A stretch of DNA of 64,000 bases, taken from NCBI GenBank assembly GCA_027943245.1, contig JANDJZ010000022.1:124001-188000 (forward strand). Reading direction: 5' to 3'. Positions 26,914 to 36,526 of the stretch are shown in pieces (position 1 is the stretch's first letter; every line of letters starts with the position of its first letter). Made by a program: the position numbers and the translations under genes. The DNA is from Acanthamoeba sp. SK_2022b (lineage: Eukaryota; Discosea; Longamoebia; Acanthamoebidae). Below the pieces are notes generated by a model. The model saw nothing but the letters and a program-made list of their open reading frames with translations, was not told where the DNA came from and ran no database searches.

Positions 26914-27884
26914 ATGGGAAGCGCCTTCTCCAAGCTATTTTCGAAATTGGGCAAAAAACCCGTCCGCCTTCTCATGCTTGGTACTTCCCATTTTACCCCC
27001 CCCCCCCAAAGCACTTCTTGAGGCGGCCGTGTTTTAATTTGATTTCGTTGAAGGCCTCGATGCCGCCGGCAAAACGACGGTACTCTACAAGTTGAAGTTG
27101 GGCGAATTTGTACAAACCATTCCGACCATAGGTACGCGAAATCATTTCATGTTGCACTGCCATGCGCTTATTGGTCCATCTACGTTTGCTTACGCCTGGA
27201 ACCGAACTGAGCTCAGGTTTCAACGTGGAAACGGTCAAATACAAGAATCTGCGATTTGATTGCTGGGACGCTGGCGGTCAAGCCAAGGTGCGCCCCAAAC
27301 CCCCTCCCATGCGCAAGCCACTTCGAACTGATGGCCCTCCCTACTTGTTCGTTCTGTCATAGTTTCGACGGTTGTGGCACCACTACTGCCAGAACTCGCA
27401 GGTAAGCGCCTCGACGCATGCACGCACACGCCCTCACTCAAGAGCGCACAGACGCAGAAGCCGACGTTGACGACGTACGTGTCCCGTATGTGCGTGTCGC
27501 GCAGGGAGTGATATTCGTGATCGACAGCACGGACCACGACCGGCTGTCGGAGGCGAGGGACGAGCTCCACCGAATAATGAAGGAGGACTCGCTCGAAAAC
27601 ACACTCGTGCTAGTGCTCGCCAACAAACAAGGTGGCGTATAGCTCGCGCCTGATCTCTCTCTCTCTCTCTCTCTCTTCTCTCTGTGCTAATGCGTGGTTG
27701 GGGGGGGGGCACTACATGCAGACATGCCCAAGGCGTTGTCGAAGGAGGAGATCGCGGAGGCCTTGGAGCTCTCGTCTCTCAGCAAGAAATGGCACATCGA
27801 AGCCACCTGCGCCACAACAGGCGAAGGCAAGTCCCTCTCTCGTTCTTTCTTTGTCGTGTCTCCTCCTTCTCTGTCTGATCTCTC

Positions 27885-27940
<56 letters not shown>

Positions 27941-28014
27941 TGTGTGGTGTTGCAGGTCTGTATGACGCTCTGGACTGGCTGGTGGCCGGCATCCAATCGG
28001 GATCCGCCAAGTGA
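26914..28014 (+). CDS. Arf family small GTPase
   Basis: About 181 residues, the exact length usual for Arf. Arfs recruit coats and lipid-modifying enzymes to Golgi and endosomal membranes. Seen: N-myristoylation signal MGSAFS (Gly2, Ser6), amphipathic N-terminal helix, P-loop GLDAAGKTT split by an intron after the first Gly codon base, switch I TIPTIGFNVETV, interswitch and switch [16 protein letters not shown] (classical Arfs have WDVGGQ), G4 ANKQDMP and G5 [21 protein letters not shown] at 26914, stop TGA 28012-28014. Six exons; one intron carries a (TCTC)n run and another a (GCGT)n tract. The Val to Ala change in DxGGQ and the GSAK end make it a divergent Arf or Arl1-like protein rather than Arf1 itself. 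Confidence 0.9.
27887..27941 (+). repeat. (GCGT)n tetranucleotide repeat in Arf intron
   Basis: About 13 units of GTGC/GCGT directly before the 3' splice site of the last Arf intron. Confidence 0.9.
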
Positions 28015-28325
28015 GGGATTATGCTCTGGCTGGTGTACTTGCCTCACCGCTCCGCTCCATACGTCCAACACACAACAAAACACAACAACAGAACATGTTA
28101 CGACGTCCCACCTGTTACATAACCGCTTCTTTATTGTTTGTTATTTATTAAATTCTCTGGCCACCAGTTCCTTCTCTGGTACTTGGATTTTGGTAAAAGC
28201 TGATGGTTGGCTCGCCGGCTGGTTTTCCTCCTTGCAAGCAATTTTCTCATGCCTGCGCACCATCTGACCATTTGTCTGGCCGACAAGATCCAGAAACCAC
28301 CAAGGAGTTGAAAAAGGAGAAGCTA
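28015..28325. other. Intergenic, no gene seen
   Basis: 3' flank of the Arf gene. The last 40 bases (CAGAAACCACCAAGGAGTTG and following) are shared with the flank of the tRNA-Arg at 34372. Confidence 0.4.
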
Positions 28326-28397
28326 CAGGCCTGCTGGGGGTCGAACCCAGAATCTCCTGATTCGTAGTCAGACGCCTTTCCATTGGGCCACAGGCCT
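28326..28397 (-). tRNA. tRNA-Arg (anticodon ACG)
   Basis: Reverse-strand cloverleaf of 72 nt: acceptor AGGCCTG paired with CAGGCCT, D arm with GCC/GGC stem, anticodon loop CTACGAA, T arm CTGGG-TTCGACC-CCCAG, discriminator G. A T-run trailer (CTCCTTTTT) follows as the polymerase III terminator. The body is identical to the copies at 34372 and 37926. Confidence 0.95.
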
Positions 28398-28479
28398 TGC
28401 TTGATAAAAATTTGCTTGAGATGGCATTCAGATGGGTGGGCTACACACATTATGTGAGGAAGGCGTTGTACAAAAGGAA

Positions 28480-28575
28480 TCCGGCTGCCCGGACTCGAAC
28501 CAGGAACCGATAGATGACTACCGAGGTAATGATCAAGACTACAGTCTACCGCGCTACCAATTGCGCCACAGCCGG
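28480..28575 (-). tRNA. tRNA-Tyr (anticodon GTA) with intron
   Basis: Reverse-strand cloverleaf of 96 nt including an intron of about 23 nt after position 37. Acceptor CCGGCTG pairs with CAGCCGG; discriminator A; anticodon loop begins CTGTAG before the intron and the stem resumes at TCTAT. T arm is CCTGG-TTCGAGT-CCGGG. An intron at this position is the norm for eukaryotic tRNA-Tyr. Confidence 0.93.
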
Positions 28576-28576
28576 C

Positions 28577-29031
28577 TTGTGCTGCTTCACCTCCACATGT
28601 TGCCCAGGCTGGGGGAGCAGGATGGACCTCAATAAAGTACTTCTTCATCAGTTGGATGTTGCTCACCATTTCACAAGCCCATGCTCCTCTTTGTATTCAG
28701 TTGGTGAACACACAGGGGCAGTAAAAACAATTGGCCTCACCAGTTCATACTATGACTACCAGGTGTGTGAAGGGGAGGGTATGTTTGTTGTGGCTCCAGC
28801 GTTGAAGTTGATCTGTTTTCAGCTGCAACTAGTGTTGGTTGGGCAAAGGGGCATCTATGGTTGTGGTTGGTAACCCCGTGTGCAAAAGGCCTGATTGCAC
28901 TTACAAAAACACAAAAGGAGATATCACCTTTTGTGTTTTTGCTTGAAATTGCCGAGTTTCTACTCTGGGAAATAAAGGACAGGTTGCGTGACCAGGGCGC
29001 AAGTAAAAGCGGTTTGGTAAACAGATTATAT
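28577..29031. other. CpG-poor spacer with perfect 15-bp hairpin
   Basis: Between tRNA-Tyr and tRNA-Phe. From 28577 to 28860 I count about one CpG. At 28904-28918 and 28927-28941 lies a perfect inverted repeat (CAAAAACACAAAAGG and its complement) with an 8-base loop. No coding potential was recognised. Confidence 0.45.
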
Positions 29032-29104
29032 TGCCCTCTGCCGGGTTTGAACCAGCGACCTCACGATCTTCAGTCGTGCGCTCTACCAGCTGAGCTAAGA
29101 GGGC
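29032..29104 (-). tRNA. tRNA-Phe (anticodon GAA)
   Basis: Reverse-strand cloverleaf of 73 nt: acceptor GCCCTCT/AGAGGGC, discriminator A, A-box TAGCTCAGCTGG, anticodon loop CTGAAGA, T arm with GGTTCAAACCC. Confidence 0.95.
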
Positions 29105-29276
29105 GGACACACATACTGGACGGTAAGTGTATGTCGGCATGATGCTTGGCAATGCTTTTTGCCTGCTTGTGGCAAAGATATCGTTGTTTGGCAATGTACA
29201 CTGGGGAACGAGGGGGTGGGGGAGGGACTATCATCTGAATGCTGGTGTGGTTTGGTTTGTTGGTTGGTTTGGTGTT

Positions 29277-29960
29277 CTAGTGGTGGGAGGCGAGAGGTGC
29301 AAGCAGGTCGTGGAGCGTGACCACGCCCACCGGAGTGTAGGACGAGGTCTTCTCGAGCTCCTCGTGCGGCATGTCGGTCAGGTACATCGAGTGCACGCCC
29401 TGTGGGGAGACACAGCAGGAGAGAAGCCCACGTCAGCCAACTCGACAGATGGGGGAGGGCAGCCTTGCCCACAACGACTGGCCGCGGCGCGTACCGTGGC
29501 AACGAAACGGCCGAGGGTCTTGCCAAAGGAGTCCGAGTTGTTGGTGTGCATGTAGGGGTGGACCGCCTTCATGTTCTGCTGGCGAACATAGGCCACGAAC
29601 TCCCCTACGGGCTGGATCAGCCTCTCGAACTCGTCGGCCGCCTTGATGTCCTTCACCGAGAGGTTGCCTGCTCGCGACCGGGGTCAGACCACCGCCCACC
29701 GGCATCGATTCCGGGGCGGGGAGAGGCGCACCTTGCGGCTTGCCGCTGGAGACGAGCGGGAGGTGAGAGGTCTTGTGGGCATCGAGCTTGGCGAAGCAGG
29801 CGATGGTGCTCTCCTCCATGTCCGAGGCCTCGAGCAGCGGCGAGTGCTTCAACGCGGAGAGCGGCGTCTCCGCCAACGCTCCAAACTTGTCGGCGTGCGC
29901 AGACAGGTAGCGCACGATGGCCGACTCGGACACGATGGCAGTCACGTGCCCCTCCTGTCC

Positions 29961-30016
<56 letters not shown>

Positions 30017-30757
30017 TCGCGCTTCAGTTGGACCGCGCCTCGCTCGCGTTGAACATTATTCTTCTATTTCCAATATAAGAGTAGTAATCGAAATTCAAAG
30101 GGAGCAGACGTACAGCATTGACGAGGGGCACGCGAGGGAGCTTCTCCTTGGTGAGAACGTCGATCACCTCCTGGAGCGAGGCGGCGTCGCTCACGGGGTT
30201 CCACGCGTTGCAACCAGACGCGTCTGGGTAGCCCAGCTCGGGGTTAGATGGGGGGGAGGCGAGTAGTGGCGCAAAGAGGGCACACGTACTGACGAGGTCT
30301 GCGAGCGGGTGGTTGAAGACCTTGTGGTGAATGTTCTCAGCGTCGGTCTGGTGAAAGGTCGCGGCGGCCAGCAGCTTGTGGACGTCCTTGGCCAAGTCGG
30401 GGTGGGCCAGCTTGGCCTTGGCCGCGAAGAAGCGCACGGTCTGGTGCACGATGTCGCTCAGGCCCAAGAAGCCCGTGAACGAGTCACTCGCCTTGTCGTG
30501 TACAGGCACCGCGTAGATGTTCTTCTCGGCCATCTTCTACTCGAATGAAAGATCATTTTAAAGTCAACTTGCTGTGTACACAGAAAGTTGTAAAAGAGTT
30601 CGTCCTAGGAACGTACGTGAAAGGCGGTGCCCACGGTGTCGGTGGAGTTGACGTAGAGGAGGTTCCATGTCTGTGGAAGCACCTCGCGCGCCTTGGTCTC
30701 CTTCAGCAGCGTACGCAGCTGCTCGGGCACGGTGGCAGTTGACGAGGTAGTGGACAT
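29277..30757 (-). CDS. CBS-domain (Bateman module) protein
   Basis: Start ATG is the complement of 30755-30757 (MSTTSSTATVPEQLRTLLKE); stop TAG is the complement of 29277-29279. CBS units can be seen as: VNSTDTVGTAFHKMAEKNIYAVPVHD with FTGFLGLSDIV; LQEVIDVLTKEKLPRVPLVN with HVTAIVSESAIVRYL; STIACFAKLDAHKTSHLPLV; and FGKTLGRFVA with the terminal YTPVGVVTLHDLLAPL. Four CBS motifs would form two Bateman modules, which bind adenosyl nucleotides and act as energy sensors, as in AMPK gamma subunits; the ligand and partner here are unknown. Exons are separated by five or so short introns, one with a (CA)n tract. It is divergent from the TM9SF gene over a 496-base intergenic region. Confidence 0.85.
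29968..30014 (+). repeat. (CA)n microsatellite in CBS-protein intron
   Basis: CA tract in the intron between the exons encoding PRVPLVNA and EGHVTAIV. Confidence 0.9.
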
Positions 30758-31253
30758 AGCGTTGAGGTCTGTTGTGTGTTTGGGTGGTGTGGAGTGGAGT
30801 GGAAGCCGTACTCGGCCTGGGCGAGGTATTTGTCACACTGGACACGAAGGTTCGTGCATTTCTGCGTGAAATTCACGGCACTCTTTCCCCACAACTCTCC
30901 AACTCCGACTCGTTCTTTACATTCCACGACCTTGCCTGTGTGGTTGTCAAGGATCCCATACAGGCTCAAACAGCCGTTCAAACCAGGGGAGAGGGTTGGC
31001 CTGTCTCACATAGGGTTGGCAAGGCATCTGTGCTGTGCAGATGGCACAGGACGTTTCGCATGTCCAGCAAAAGTCGTGGTGCGACAAGGCACCCAACGTT
31101 TCTTGACGATCGGAGTTAGAAAGGAGGAAATAACCGGAGGCCTGGTACCCGGCGCCACGTTGGCGCTGTGGCCGGACGGTGATTGCTGGGCAGCAATTCA
31201 GAGAGGATCAATCGACCATCTATCAATCCATCTCCTTTTACAACACCTACACG
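30758..31253. promoter_or_regulatory. Divergent promoter region of CBS and TM9SF genes
   Basis: 496 bases between two divergent start codons. No convincing TATA motif or reading frame; both promoters must lie here. Confidence 0.4.
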
Positions 31254-33019
31254 ATGACTCGTCTTCTCTTGCGAGCCGTGTTGGTCGTGTTGGCCCTCGC
31301 CTTTACTGCGCATGCATTCTATCTGCCCGGCGTCGCCCCTATCGAGTATCTCACGGGCGATCGTGTGTACCTCTCAGTCAATCAGCTTACCTCTGTCCAC
31401 ACTCAGCTCCCCATGCGCTACTACACTCTCCCCTTCTGTCAGCCCGAGACGATTGAGGATGATAGAGAGAACTTGGGCGAGCTTCTTCTCGGTGATCGCA
31501 TTGAGAATTCGCCCTACATGGTACATGCCTTTGGAAACCTCCTCCAACTTCTTCCTTCTATCATCTGATCCTTTCTCTTTCATCGCATCTTCCCCTATCG
31601 CGCAGCTGTTTGCCAAGCACGCCGAGCCGTGTCGGGTTCTGTGTAAGGCCACACTCAGCAAGGCTGACGTCAATGCCTTCATCGAGGCCATCGAGCAGGA
31701 GTACCGTGTTCATTTGTACGTCCTGGCTCCTCATCTCAGCTCTTCCAGCTGGTCAGAAATTTACACAAACGCAGGCTCGTGGATGGTTTGCCTTCCGCCA
31801 CGAAGAAGTCGATGACCGACGTCAACGGCGTCACGCAGTACCTCTACGAGGCTGGCCACCCTGTTGGCCTGGCGTCGGTAACCCCCCCCCCAATCTGCAA
31901 TCTAAGCGCATCAGGCTTTGCAGCCCACACCAGTGCAAATCTGACCTTTGCATCGTTACACAGGAGCACGGCACCACCTTGAACAATCACATCGACATCA
32001 CGATCCTCTACCACGAGGAGCCCATGGACTACACTGGCATTCGCGTGGTCGGTTTCGAAGTGCGCGCCCACAGCGTGGCCCACAACCTCGAGTACGCCGA
32101 GGGTGGCGTGCCCTCCACCTGCCCTCCCCAGGTACACCATCTGCCTCTCGTTGCGGGCGTTGCGGGCTCTCCCACCCTTCACCTCAGCTGTACTGACTTC
32201 TCCCGTTCTCTTTGCTACTCGTAGTCTGGCACCCCTCCGCTTGTGCTGCAGAAGGACAAGGACGGCCAGCAGGTGCTCTTCACCTACTCGGTCAAGTGGG
32301 AGCCCTCGGAGCACAAGTGGGCTTCGCGCTGGGACTCCTACCTCCTCATGACCGACGACCAGATCCACTGGTTCTCGATCATCAACTCCCTGATGATCGT
32401 GCTCTTCCTCACCGGTATGGTGGCCATGATCATGATGAGGACCCTCCACGCCGACGTCAGGCGCTACCGCGAGATGGCCGAGAACGCCGAGGAGGCTCAG
32501 GAGGAGACCGGCTGGAAGCTCGTCCACGGCGACGTGTTCCGCGCTCCCTCGCACCCCATGCTGCTCGCCGTGTCGGTGGGCAACGGCGTCCAGGTGTTCG
32601 CCATGACCGTGGTCACCATGATCTTTGCCGTCCTCGGCTTCCTCTCCCCGGCCAACCGCGGCGCCCTCATGACCGCCATGGTACGCTGTCAGCCCCCCCC
32701 CCCAATCCGCCACGCGGGTCTCGTCCTCCGTGACGTGGCTGACGTGGACTGGCTTGGTTGCGCGCGCGCGCGCGCACATGTAGGTCGTGCTGCTCGTGGT
32801 GATGGGAATCTGCTCCGGCTACTACTCGGCCCGCATCTACAAGATGTTCAAGGGCAAGAACCTGACGAGGAACACGCTCGCCACCGCCCTGCTCTACCCC
32901 TCCATCGTCTTCAGCATCTTCTTCGTCCTCAACACCATCATCATGGGCCAGAAGACCTATGGTGCCGTGCCCTTCCTCACCCTCCTCGAGGTACACGCTC
33001 TCCCCACCTCGACCACTTG

Positions 33020-33073
<54 letters not shown>

Positions 33074-33827
33074 TGCTGATGATTGCGTTGCTGGCGCGTA
33101 GGTTCTCGGCCTGTGGCTGTGCATCTCGGTCCCTCTGGCCTTCCTCGGCGCTTACTTCGGCTGGAAGAAGCCCGTCGATGAGCCGCCCGTGCGGGTCAAC
33201 CAGATCCCTCGTCAGATCCCCGAGCAGGTGTGGTACATGAAGCCCATCGTGTCGATTCTGATGGGCGGTATCCTCCCCTTCGGTGCCATCTTCATCGAGC
33301 TCTTCTTCATCCTGTCGTCGATCTGGCTGCACAAGTTCTACTACCTCTTTGGCTTCCTCTTCATCGTCTTCGTCATTCTGATCCTTACCTGCGCCGAGAT
33401 CACCATCGTGATGTGCTACTTCCAGCTCTGCTCCGAGGTACGACACGGCACGACACGACGGGTGCACATGCTGAAACGTTTGCTTACGCGCTTGTGTGAT
33501 CGGCTCGCCAGGACTACCACTGGTGGTGGAGGGCGTTCCTCACCTCGGGCGCGTCGGCCCTCTACGTGTTCCTGTACTCGGTCTTCTACTTCTTCTCGAG
33601 GCTGCAGATCACCAAGTTCGTGTCGGCCATGCTCTACATGGGCTACACTGCCATCATGGCCCTTGAGTTTTTCCTCCTCACCGGTACACTTGATTGCCAA
33701 CTTGCCCGCGTTGTGGTTCATGCTGACGCGCTGGCGCTCATCTCCTTGTTGGCCCGCAGGAACGATCGGTTTCTTTGCCTGCTACTACTTTGTGAGGCAG
33801 ATCTACTCGTCGATCAAGGTGGACTAA
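31254..33827 (+). CDS. Transmembrane 9 superfamily (nonaspanin/EMP70) protein
   Basis: A nine-span membrane protein of the endosome/Golgi system. In Dictyostelium the relatives Phg1A-C act in phagocytosis and adhesion. Seen: signal peptide MTRLLLRAVLVVLALAFTAHA; luminal domain starting FYLPGVAPIEY; LFAKHAEPCRVLC; HIDITILYHE; VKWEPSEHKWASRWDSYL; then nine hydrophobic spans beginning IHWFSIINSLMIVLFLTGMV and including GWKLVHGDVFRAP, FLSPANRGAL and PRQIPEQVWYMKP, all family hallmarks. The C terminus is IYSSIKVD, matching the KxD/E Golgi-retention signal. ATG 31254; stop TAA 33825-33827. About eight short introns, one with a (GT)n tract. Confidence 0.95.
33022..33072 (+). repeat. (GT)n microsatellite in TM9SF intron
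   Basis: GT tract in the intron between the exons ending FLTLLE and beginning VLGLWLC. Confidence 0.9.
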
Positions 33828-34371
33828 AGAATTTGATCACCTCCATTCCTCTCCTCTCTCGCTCCCTCCTTCCCTCCCTTTCACCCCCCACGTTCTCCAG
33901 CCGCACCGGTTATCGGTAATTATTATGTAACAGATCTGTCATTTCTCAACCTTCTTTTTTGATTTATTTATCTCTTTTTTGCACCCACACAAAAGCCAAA
34001 TAAAAGTAGGCAACAACATAACAAAAACTTGGCCTCCTGCAAGGCAAAAAGAGGGTGGTAGAGCTCTGCGCCAGGCTTACCAACAGCGGCTGCGGCAACC
34101 AACGCCGGGCGGCCAAGTCTTGGAAGGATGTTGCCGTCCGGCGGGCTTTGCATTGCCGCACAGTGCTGCTGGTTGGGGAGAGGGCGCGTATATAGGGTAG
34201 GATATGTGCCCCTCGCCCCTACGCCAAGGAACGCCACGAGCATGAGAGCACCCTCAGCCAGTACAACGCCTCGCCTGGATAAAAAGGAAATGCTAGATAG
34301 ATCTCCAGAAACCACCAAAGAAGTGAAAAAGGAGATCAGAAACCACCAAGGAGGTGAAAAAGGAGAAGCTA
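33828..34371. other. Intergenic; 31-bp tandem repeat beside tRNA-Arg
   Basis: No gene supported. A TATATA lies at 34189-34194 in a GC-rich context. At 34306-34336 and 34337-34367 a 31-bp unit (starting CAGAAACCACCAA) is tandemly repeated; the 28326 tRNA-Arg copy has one unit in the same place. Confidence 0.5.
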
Positions 34372-34443
34372 CAGGCCTGCTGGGGGTCGAACCCAGAATC
34401 TCCTGATTCGTAGTCAGACGCCTTTCCATTGGGCCACAGGCCT
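34372..34443 (-). tRNA. tRNA-Arg (anticodon ACG)
   Basis: Identical 72-nt body to the copy at 28326, same trailer CTGTAGCTTCTCCTTTTT, but a different 5' flank beyond the first few bases. Confidence 0.95.
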
Positions 34444-34653
34444 TGCTTGCTAATCCAACTTGCTTGCTTACAATGGCCGAGCCTCTAGCAGCAGGTATCG
34501 GAGCGCCAAGTGAGTGGTCAACCAATTGTTATGTCTAGTACAAAGTTGGAGTGGCAGCTGTGCAATGAGCCATGATCAGGGTACAGCATTGGTAGTTGAG
34601 GGGTTATGGCAGATGGTAAACTGGCTGCAAAAGTACTTAGGCATTGCTTCTAC

Positions 34654-36138
34654 TGGAGGATATCCCAAGGACAGTAAATTGATATCCAGGGCTATTTAGT
34701 GTGTGACCCAGTCCAGGGATGACCAAGGGGCTAGCCTCTGGGATGCGCTCAGGGTATCCTGTGGATGTCCAGTGCTGCTGGGCTGTTTTCACTTGGCACA
34801 CACCCTGTTGTGAGCTAACAGGGTGTATAAATACAGCTTTTAATCATTCTCACAGGCCACCTATGAGCAAGCACATCAACACGCACAAGCTCCACCATCT
34901 CCAGGATGAGGTTGGGCACTGTCTGCATGCTGACACAGTTGCAGCAGCAGAGGCAGCCATTTAGTCTTCTGTAGCCCCTCCTGCTCTCTATGGAGGATGG
35001 GATCCAGGAGACTGTTTGCAGGCCTTTCTCTACTGGTTACTGTATCATCCTGCATACTGCACCCTCCAGAAGAAGACTGGCATCCCCCACTCCAACTTTT
35101 GGCAGCACTTTGGAGCAATCCAGTCTGTTCTCACACTGTGGGCAAGGATGCAGGTGGAGAACCAATTCACTCTGGCCAAACACTGGGTGATCTTGCAGGA
35201 AACAATAGTTGATCCTGAATTCAAGGGCTGCATCACTCCTTATCAATGGTGTGCAGGTGCAGAAGTGGTGCTCCCCTGATCCTTCTGTTCAAGAGACTCT
35301 CATTCAAGCTTGGTGGGTGTGCAGCATGCAACTTCATTGTTGTCATGACACCAGCCAAGTTTATCATATATGCAAGCCTGGCCTTTGGTGCAAGGCATCA
35401 TGACATTTGGGTACACACTCCAGACACATCATGTCCTTCCTGCCCTAACTTGCTGTGCTGCAGGTGCTTCACTGGTGCACACACAGCCTACAGCATGCAA
35501 CCATGGACCCCCTCAACCCTGTGGGTGACACAATTGCCAGTGATCTTGGCTTTATTGGCACCACCAAGCATGAGGTCATGGCTCAATGGGATGTCCTATG
35601 CCCATACAAGACCCCTTCAAAAGGAGAGCTCACTGAAATGAAGTTGGTACACAATTGTCATTTAATTGAATCAAATTTTTTAAATTAATGCATTTGCTAA
35701 TTGCACCCCCCACCATAGATTTCAACCACCACCTCAATCCTGTGTGTGCATGTGGAGCAAGTGTTTGGGGCTTTAAAGAACAAGTTTGGCATACTACACA
35801 TCTTCCATGGCCATGAGCATAGGTACTGGCATGACTTCAATCTGGTGCTGAAGGCAGAGATCTCATGTGTGCACACAGATTGGATGATGTCTTCCTCATC
35901 TGTTGTGTGCTCTATAACCTGGAGAAGTGTTGTGATGATCAGCTGCACCAAGCTGAGTGCACTGTCCATTTTAGCGACCTACTGAACCTGTAGAAGGGCG
36001 CCAGCTTGAATAAAAGTGGCATTTCTAAAACGTTTTCCTTCATTTTCTTTGTTTTTGGCCAGCTTTGTGTGGTGCTGTGCTGGACATCCCCAGGCTATCC
36101 AGCAGGCCAGCTGAAAGCTATCCTTGGGATATCCTCCA
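34654..36138 (+). mobile_element. Decayed PIF/Harbinger-like DNA transposon
   Basis: Bounded by an 18-bp perfect inverted repeat, TGGAGGATATCCCAAGGA at 34654-34671 and its complement at 36121-36138. Subterminal sequence (GGATGTCCAG at about 34760 and the complement at about 36085) is also inverted. Weak similarity continues outwards past 34654, so the true ends may be 25 or so bases further out. Inside, on the plus strand, broken transposase-like peptides appear in order: WDVLCPYKTPSKGELTEMK, then VCVHVEQVFGALKNKFGIL, then DVFLICCVLYNLEKC. The second resembles the E of the DDE triad region in DDE_Tnp_4 transposases (R-x-x-IER-x-FG-x-LK-x-RF) and the third the I-x-ACC-x-LHN helix. Frames change and stops interrupt, so it is inactive. 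The family call rests on motif resemblance only. Confidence 0.6.
35500..35985 (+). pseudogene. Transposase relic (DDE_Tnp_4-like), C-terminal part
   Basis: The recognisable transposase fragments of the element. A first frame holds DPLNPVGDTIASDLGFIG and PYKTPSKGELTEMK. An AT-rich insertion-like stretch (about 35650-35715) follows. Next comes VEQVFGALKNKFGILHIFHG in another frame, and then VLYNLEKCCDDQ. No continuous reading frame joins them. Confidence 0.5.
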
Positions 36139-36218
36139 CTACCATGGATCATACCAGGAAGAACTTGGGACACAACCAGTGGCCAGGATTTCACTCAGAT
36201 AGATTGACCAAAAAGATC

Positions 36219-36290
36219 TTCCGCTGCCGGGAATCGAACCCGGGGCGCATGGGTGAGAACCATAAATGTTACCGACTACACCACAGCGGA
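36219..36290 (-). tRNA. tRNA-Glu (anticodon CTC)
   Basis: Reverse-strand cloverleaf of 72 nt: acceptor TCCGCTG/CAGCGGA, discriminator A, A-box TGGTGTAGTCGG, anticodon loop TTCTCAC, T arm CCGGG-TTCGATT-CCCGG. Confidence 0.95.
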
Positions 36291-36339
36291 TTTGTTATAT
36301 TTAAAGTGGTGTGACATATATTAGCATAATATTCTAGCG

Positions 36340-36484
36340 AGGCCCTTAAGGGCCTTATCTTACCTGCCGTCGAGCAGTTCCATCCTCTCCATGGAAGACG
36401 TGAGCCGAGGTGTGGAGTTACAGCCTATCCGATGTGCGGGACCCTGTTATAGCCCGTTTGAGGTTCCACTGAGCTAGCGGTTTT
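36340..36484 (+). ncRNA. Candidate structured non-coding RNA (unassigned)
   Basis: Between tRNA-Glu and the SET gene, with no reading frame. A TATATTAG motif (about 36317) sits some 23 bases before a perfect palindrome AGGCCCTTAAGGGCCT (36340-36355). A second hairpin TTCCAT/ATGGAA follows (36378-36396), a possible TAGC/GCTA stem lies at 36450-36476, and a TTTT run occurs at 36481-36484. On the opposite strand TAGCTCAGTGG (36466-36476) fits a polymerase III A-box. Strand and identity are uncertain. Confidence 0.25.
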
Positions 36485-36526
36485 ATTGCCAGCGCGCTCA
36501 ATCTATCTCACAGTCCTCCTTTCTTT

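Larger units (their letters stand above)
34561..36180. repeat. CpG-depleted island containing transposon remnant
   Basis: About five CpG in 1,620 bases by eye, against roughly 80 expected at this GC level, with abundant TG and CA. The boundaries correspond closely to the spacer between two tRNA genes (ending 34443 and starting 36219). Confidence 0.7.

Noticed and set aside
34241..34406. Short forward reading frame ending in GLLGVEPRIS
   Set aside because: Its second half is antisense tRNA-Arg and its first half is the 31-bp tandem repeat; no homology or splice support.
36355..36484. U1 snRNA
   Set aside because: CTTACCTG is present, but the conserved 70K-binding and U1A-binding loop sequences are absent.
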